DNA from: Candidatus Propionivibrio aalborgensis
GTDB lineage: Bacteria > Pseudomonadota > Gammaproteobacteria > Burkholderiales > Rhodocyclaceae
Assembly (NCBI RefSeq): GCF_900089945.1
Contig: NZ_FLQY01000079.1
Span: forward strand, 1-47,752
Length of the DNA: 47,752 bases
Direction: 5' to 3'
The notes under the pieces were generated by a model, which was not told where the DNA came from, did no database searches, and saw only the letters and a list, made by a program, of their open reading frames with translations. Shown piece after piece: positions 43,844-47,752 of the stretch (within the stretch, counting starts at the first letter, position 1; each line of letters begins with the position of its first letter). The translations under genes and the position numbers were made by a program.

Positions 43844-44305
43844 TCAATTGCTCTGCCTGAGCCGGGCAAGTTCCGACTGTGCGCTTTCTCCTCGCATTGC
43901 AGCCGCAACTTCCTTGTTGACAATTGTCTTGCCGATGGGTGCTAGAGCGATAGCCGCCAGCTTGAGGTGCTGGATGCCAAAGGGGATGCCGATGATGGTT
44001 ACGAAGCATGCGGCGGCAGAAATCACGTGCCCAATGGCCAGCCACACCCCGGCCAGCAAGAACCAGACGATATTGCCGAAGAGGCCGAGGACACCCGTGC
44101 CAATGTCACTTTGTCCTGATAGTTCTTCCCTGCTCACTGCTTCCTTGCCGAACGGCAGGAAGGCGAACTGCCCGATGACGAAGCAGGCTTTGCCCCACGG
44201 AATTCCAATGATCGAGACGAAAGCCAGCAGCCCTGCGAGCCACCAGCCCAAGCCCATCAACAGGCCGCCCAGGATGAGCCACAGGATATTGCCGATCGTA
44301 CTCAT
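43844..44305 (-). CDS. YccF-domain inner-membrane protein
   Basis: A 153-residue membrane protein made of two YccF repeats: 'GNILWLILGGLLMGLGWWLA' with 'VSIIGIPWGKACFVIGQFA', then 'GNIVWFLLAGVWLAIGHVIS' with 'VTIIGIPFGIQHLKLAAIA'. Each repeat has two hydrophobic segments and ends with a PxG turn. Function unknown. GGGAG precedes the ATG at 44305, which lies just one base after the thioesterase stop, so the two genes are cotranscribed. Confidence 0.93.
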   Translation of the reverse strand: MSTIGNILWLILGGLLMGLGWWLAGLLAFVSIIGIPWGKACFVIGQFAFLPFGKEAVSREELSGQSDIGTGVLGLFGNIVWFLLAGVWLAIGHVISAAACFVTIIGIPFGIQHLKLAAIALAPIGKTIVNKEVAAAMRGESAQSELARLRQSN

Positions 44306-44306
44306 T

Positions 44307-44732
44307 TCAACTCCCGATTTCGGACAATCGTGTCCGCAATTCTTCCGGAATTGGCACTGATTTTCCACTGGCCACATCTGTCCAGACAATCTTGGCATCA
44401 CCGGTTGCGTACAGCGCATCCTCGCCCTGCATGCGAATCTCATAGCTCGACATGAAGCTGCTGCGGCCGGGAGGGCCAAAGAACATACTGACCTCTACGG
44501 TACCCGGATAGGTCAGCGGGATCAGGAAGGTGCAACTGGCGTTGATGATGACCGGAGCCGTGCCTTTCGGAACGATTGAGTACCCGAGGCTTTCCAGATA
44601 TTCAACGCGAGCCTGCTCCATGTACCGGAAGTAGATCGTGTTGTTCACGTGATGATAGGCATCCATATCGCCCCAGCGAATTGGAGAGAGGCTCTTGATA
44701 ACAAGCATCCTCGGTTTCTGGTGTTTTTCCAC
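44307..44732 (-). CDS. Acyl-CoA thioesterase, hotdog fold (4-hydroxybenzoyl-CoA thioesterase type)
   Basis: A protein of about 141 residues with the hotdog thioesterase signature 'IRWGDMDAYHHVNNTIYFRY' followed by 'MEQARVEYLESLGYS'; the Asp in GDMDAYHHVNN is the catalytic residue in the 4HBT group. It cleaves acyl-CoA, with unknown chain preference. I prefer the GTG start at 44732 because AGAGGA lies 6 bases upstream; an ATG at 44759 is in frame without such a site, and ATG 44708 is crowded by its own GAGG. Downstream is the YccF gene. Confidence 0.85.
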   Translation of the reverse strand: MEKHQKPRMLVIKSLSPIRWGDMDAYHHVNNTIYFRYMEQARVEYLESLGYSIVPKGTAPVIINASCTFLIPLTYPGTVEVSMFFGPPGRSSFMSSYEIRMQGEDALYATGDAKIVWTDVASGKSVPIPEELRTRLSEIGS

Positions 44733-44904
44733 GTGAATCCTCTGATTGGCTGACGGCATGGGGGTGCTGAAGGATGGCCGTCCGGAGTCATTGCTTCATG
44801 ATTCAGGATTCGGCTCGCCAGACCGGCGCGAACTGTGCGCCAGATACGCCTCTTTCGCCGAAAGCGGTCGCGGCCCGGGCGGCCTGGCTACCCCACCTGC
44901 GCGT

Positions 44905-45120
44905 TTAATTCTTGTACGCTTCTTCGGATCTCTTGACGCTCTCTTCCGACGCCTTGGTTGCCGCATTCAGATTGGCCTTGAACGTCTCCATCTGCTCCTT
45001 GCCCTGCTTGGCTTCATCTGCTTTGAGTTTTCCTACTGTTGCGACCGTACTGGCGCTTTCAATACCACAGCCGGAAAGCAATACCAGCGTTGAGACGACA
45101 AAAACCAAGTCTGTTCGCAT
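44905..45120 (-). CDS. Small lipoprotein with helical body
   Basis: A 71-residue lipoprotein. The signal peptide is 'VFVVSTLVLLSGCGIES' with the lipobox LSGC and lipidation at Cys18. The mature part is a single charged helix, 'ATVGKLKADEAKQGKEQMET' and 'NAATKASEESVKRSEEAYKN', probably a coiled coil in the periplasm. It resembles small Lpp-like or entericidin-like proteins only in build. It lies 36 bases downstream of the HDOD gene on the same strand, so it may share its transcript. Confidence 0.8.
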   Translation of the reverse strand: MRTDLVFVVSTLVLLSGCGIESASTVATVGKLKADEAKQGKEQMETFKANLNAATKASEESVKRSEEAYKN

Positions 45121-45156
45121 GTGTTTACCCTCAAAACAGGCCTTCGCCCTGACGGA

Positions 45157-46014
45157 TCAGGATTCCAGCGCAATAACGATCGAGTAAATTTCATCGCCGG
45201 AAGCTGCAATTACTTCGGCCACCGTACTCTGGTCAAGACCAAGGGTGGCCGCACTGTCGGCCATGGGAGTCACGCGGGCGTCGAGTTCATCGAATGGATC
45301 CGGGCGCGGCGAGACGGCACCCGCGATAAAGAGGAGGTCACTGAGCGAGGCAGGAGGCATCGACCCACTGAATTGCTTCGAGGCAAGTACGGCATCCACA
45401 ATGGATGCAGGCAGCTTCAGCTCGTTGAGGACGATTTCCGTAGCATGCCCGGCCAGATCATTGATGGTTTCAGCCAGTACAACGGTATCTTCAAGCAGCG
45501 CAGGAAAATCGGCAACGCGCGAGAGCAGATAGAAACGTCCCAGATCATGGACGATGCCGGCAAACATGACTTCGTCGGCGTTGAGTTTGGTGAGTTTTCG
45601 GGCCAGAACGTAAGACAACGCGGCCACATGCACACTGCGTTCCCACAATCGGTTGGACAGATCGCGGCAGCCACTGTGGCGCTGCGACTGACGCAGCTGA
45701 TCCATGATCAGCACCATCGCCAGTCCCTTGATCGGATCCATGCCGACGCGCATCACCGCATGTCTGACGTCGCGCACCGTCTGATTGGTCGGATTCAGGG
45801 CAACGGAATTGGCGAGTCGAATCACCTTTGCGGACAGCAGAGGCTCTGCGACGACAATCTTTGCCAGCGCGGCCATGCCGAGGTCTGGGTTTTCCACTGC
45901 CTTCAGAACCCGCCGACTGGCATCCAGGCTGGTCGGGAAGCTGAGTTCGCCTATGTTTGCGGTACCGACCGCCTGGCGGAGAGATTCGGCGGCTTCATGT
46001 ATCGTTTGACTCAC
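45157..46014 (-). CDS. HDOD-domain signalling protein
   Basis: A 285-residue protein with an HDOD domain (a degenerate HD phosphohydrolase fold found in signalling and stress proteins). Typical parts: 'AALAKIVVAEPLLSAKVIRL', 'VRDVRHAVMRVGMDPIKGLA' and 'MFAGIVHDLGRFYLLSRVAD', the last retaining an HD pair. The GTG start at 46014 was chosen because AAGGAG lies 7 bases upstream; an ATG at 46080 is open but has no ribosome site. No receiver or output domain is attached. It is followed by the small lipoprotein gene. Confidence 0.88.
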   Translation of the reverse strand: MSQTIHEAAESLRQAVGTANIGELSFPTSLDASRRVLKAVENPDLGMAALAKIVVAEPLLSAKVIRLANSVALNPTNQTVRDVRHAVMRVGMDPIKGLAMVLIMDQLRQSQRHSGCRDLSNRLWERSVHVAALSYVLARKLTKLNADEVMFAGIVHDLGRFYLLSRVADFPALLEDTVVLAETINDLAGHATEIVLNELKLPASIVDAVLASKQFSGSMPPASLSDLLFIAGAVSPRPDPFDELDARVTPMADSAATLGLDQSTVAEVIAASGDEIYSIVIALES

Positions 46015-46206
46015 GCTGCGCTCCTTGTCAATTTCAGCAACCCACCGCATTCTAAACTCTTGCTGAGCGTTTTTGAGCAATCAAAGAGGATTTCCTCCGA
46101 CAAACCCGGCGAGGTGCCCTGAAGGGGAACTGTAGAGTATGGCGAAATCGCCAGAGTTTCTCAGCATTCTCCAAACCTCTGCGTTCAATGCGGGGAAAGT
46201 GCTCCC

Positions 46207-47752
46207 TCAGAACTGGTCCTCCGCCAGTGCCATCACGCCAGCCGCGCCCTCGGTGACCGAATCTGCCAAACCGTCGGCCCGCGTCAGCAAGTGGTCGGCG
46301 AAGAAACGGGCAGTGACGACTTTGACCTGGTAAAACGGATCGCTGTTGCCCGCGTCAATCCTTGATTGTGCGATGAGCGCTGCGCGCGCCATCTGCCACC
46401 CTCCGGCGACGATTCCGAAGAGCATGAGAAAGGGGACAGCGCCCGCTGAAGTCGCATGCACGTCGGAAGCATGGGTGGCGACAATCCACTCCCCGGCCTT
46501 GCCTAGAGCATTGACGCCGGCAGCCAAACGGCGGCGAATTGCGACAAGGTGCTCGTTACCCTGAGTGGCCAGCTCGGCATCCAGTGCGCGCATCATGCCG
46601 ATGACGGTTTTGAGCGCTTCGCCGCCGTCGCGAGCGATTTTTCGACCGATCAAATCGTTGGCCTGAATACCCGTCGTGCCTTCGTAAATCGAGGAAATTC
46701 GGGCATCACGCAGATGCTGTGCAGCGCCAGTTTCCTCAATGAAGCCCATCCCGCCGTGCACCTGTATCCCGGTTGACGCGACTTCGATTCCTATTTCGGT
46801 GCTCCAACCCTTGACCACCGGCGTCATCAGGTCCACGAAAGCCTGATTCTGCTTGCGTACATCGGCTTCCGGATGGTGATGAGCCTTGTCTTGTGCCCCC
46901 GCCACGACGTAGGCCAGCGCGCGGCTTGCTTCAGCCTGTGCTTTCATGCTCATGAGCATGCGGCGTACGTCAGGATGCGCAATGATCGGGACTTTGGCGC
47001 CATTCCGCACACCGATGTCCGTACCCTGAATGCGATCCTTGGCGTAATCGCGCGCACGTTGATAGGCGCGTTCACATGCGGACACGCCCTCCATGCCGAC
47101 ACCGAAACGTGCGGCGTTCATCATGATGAACATATACTCAAGCCCGCGGTTTTCCTCACCCACCAGAAAACCGATGGCCCCGCCTTTGTCGCCAAAGGCC
47201 ATCACGCCTGTCGGGCTGGCGTGGATTCCGAGCTTGTGTTCGATGGACACGCAGCGCACGTCATTGCGTTCGCCCGGGCGGCCATCTGCGTCAACCATGA
47301 ACTTTGGTACGAGGAAGAGGGAAATGCCCTTGACGCCCTCGGGTGCCGTCGGGGTTCGTGCCAGCGCCAGGTGGATGATGTTGTCCGCCATATCGTGCTC
47401 ACCGTAGGTGATAAATATCTTCTGGCCGAAGATCCTGAAATTGCCATCCGCTTGTGGCACTGCGCGCGAACATATGGCCGCGAGGTCGGATCCGGCGCCC
47501 GGCTCGGTGATGTTCATCGTACCCGTCCACTCGCCGCTGACCATTTTTTCGAGGTACGTCTGCTTGAGTTCATCCGACCCGGAAAGCACCAGCGCTTCGA
47601 TGGCACTGCTGGTCAGCATCGGACAAAGCGAAAATGCGTGGTTGGCCGATTTCCACATCTCGGACACGGGTGCTGCAACGAGCTTGGGCAGGCCTTGTCC
47701 TCCCCATTCCGGCTCGCAGTTGAGCGCTGTCCAGCCGCTTTCGGCAAACAAC
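46207..47752 (-). CDS. Acyl-CoA dehydrogenase (DmdC-like), N-terminus outside the window
   Basis: C-terminal 514 residues of a large (about 600 aa) acyl-CoA dehydrogenase of the type that includes 3-methylmercaptopropionyl-CoA dehydrogenase (DmdC) and many long-chain enzymes. FAD-binding 'MNITEPGAGSDLAAICSRAV' is present, the catalytic base is the glutamate in 'ARISSIYEGTTGIQANDLIG', and 'IQVHGGMGFIEETGAAQHLR' is characteristic. The C-terminal extra domain ends at 'ALAEDQF'. The frame remains open to the window edge, so the real start is beyond 47752. Substrate unknown, but fatty-acid or related acyl-CoA oxidation is expected. Confidence 0.93.
   Translation of the reverse strand, partial: LFAESGWTALNCEPEWGGQGLPKLVAAPVSEMWKSANHAFSLCPMLTSSAIEALVLSGSDELKQTYLEKMVSGEWTGTMNITEPGAGSDLAAICSRAVPQADGNFRIFGQKIFITYGEHDMADNIIHLALARTPTAPEGVKGISLFLVPKFMVDADGRPGERNDVRCVSIEHKLGIHASPTGVMAFGDKGGAIGFLVGEENRGLEYMFIMMNAARFGVGMEGVSACERAYQRARDYAKDRIQGTDIGVRNGAKVPIIAHPDVRRMLMSMKAQAEASRALAYVVAGAQDKAHHHPEADVRKQNQAFVDLMTPVVKGWSTEIGIEVASTGIQVHGGMGFIEETGAAQHLRDARISSIYEGTTGIQANDLIGRKIARDGGEALKTVIGMMRALDAELATQGNEHLVAIRRRLAAGVNALGKAGEWIVATHASDVHATSAGAVPFLMLFGIVAGGWQMARAALIAQSRIDAGNSDPFYQVKVVTARFFADHLLTRADGLADSVTEGAAGVMALAEDQF

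Noticed and set aside
45121-46122. A 333-codon plus-strand frame opposite the HDOD gene
   Set aside because: No family features; the HDOD protein on the other strand has a clear domain and Shine-Dalgarno site.

Overview
The window looks like a chromosome segment of a betaproteobacterium, most likely Rhodocyclales (Azonexus / Dechloromonas / Accumulibacter / Propionivibrio-like). I base this on the look of the housekeeping proteins (ScpA-ScpB-RluB, AcnB, PrfC, glutathione-dependent formaldehyde oxidation, a PEP-CTERM protein), a GC-rich composition and short proteobacterial Shine-Dalgarno sites. The assignment is by recognition, not by any search. I see no rRNA, tRNA, CRISPR array, transposase or phage structural gene.

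Left part (1-8.1 kb): the end of scpA, scpB and an RluB-type pseudouridine synthase overlap in one operon. They are followed by a convergent membrane-anchored TIR protein, an S4 RNA-binding protein, a CaCA cation/calcium exchanger, and acnB with a promoter-overlapping palindrome and a strong terminator. From 8.17 to 13.25 kb comes the first accessory island. It begins with a HigBA-type toxin-antitoxin locus whose toxin carries an internal TAG codon while the antitoxin and operator are intact. Converging on it is a four-gene minus-strand set: a small unknown protein, a 650-aa TIR/NDT-like + TPR + SLOG-like protein, a COG5526 lysozyme-family protein without a secretion signal, and a caspase-fold protease with an intact His/Cys dyad. 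This is my best candidate for an undescribed conflict or cell-suicide system: sensor, protease and wall-degrading effector.

Middle part (13.4-27.7 kb): mostly ordinary genes. They include prfC, a lipase-like protein joined to the formaldehyde detoxification pair fghA-adhC, a PQQ-type sugar dehydrogenase, a haloacid dehalogenase, a PEP-CTERM protein flanked by a 66-bp duplicated tail of the next gene (a COG3146 acyltransferase-like protein), yceH, a pterin dehydratase, a methyltransferase and cysK.

Second accessory island (27.9-37.4 kb): a tightly packed minus-strand operon reading mod (type III-like methyltransferase), dinD-like, res (type III-like helicase/nuclease), a DUF262/DUF1524 GmrSD-like protein, a DUF6398 protein and a UPF0149/SEC-C protein. 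Just upstream of mod is an in-frame chimera of the start of a VapB antitoxin and the end of a VapC toxin, evidently a deletion scar. A divergent pair then encodes a DUF2868 membrane protein and a DUF3482 GTPase.

Right part (40.4-47.8 kb): a DUF2157-DUF4401-GDYXXLXY membrane operon, a DsbA-family oxidoreductase, a YccF protein, an acyl-CoA thioesterase, a small lipoprotein, an HDOD protein and the C-terminal 514 residues of an acyl-CoA dehydrogenase that runs off the window.
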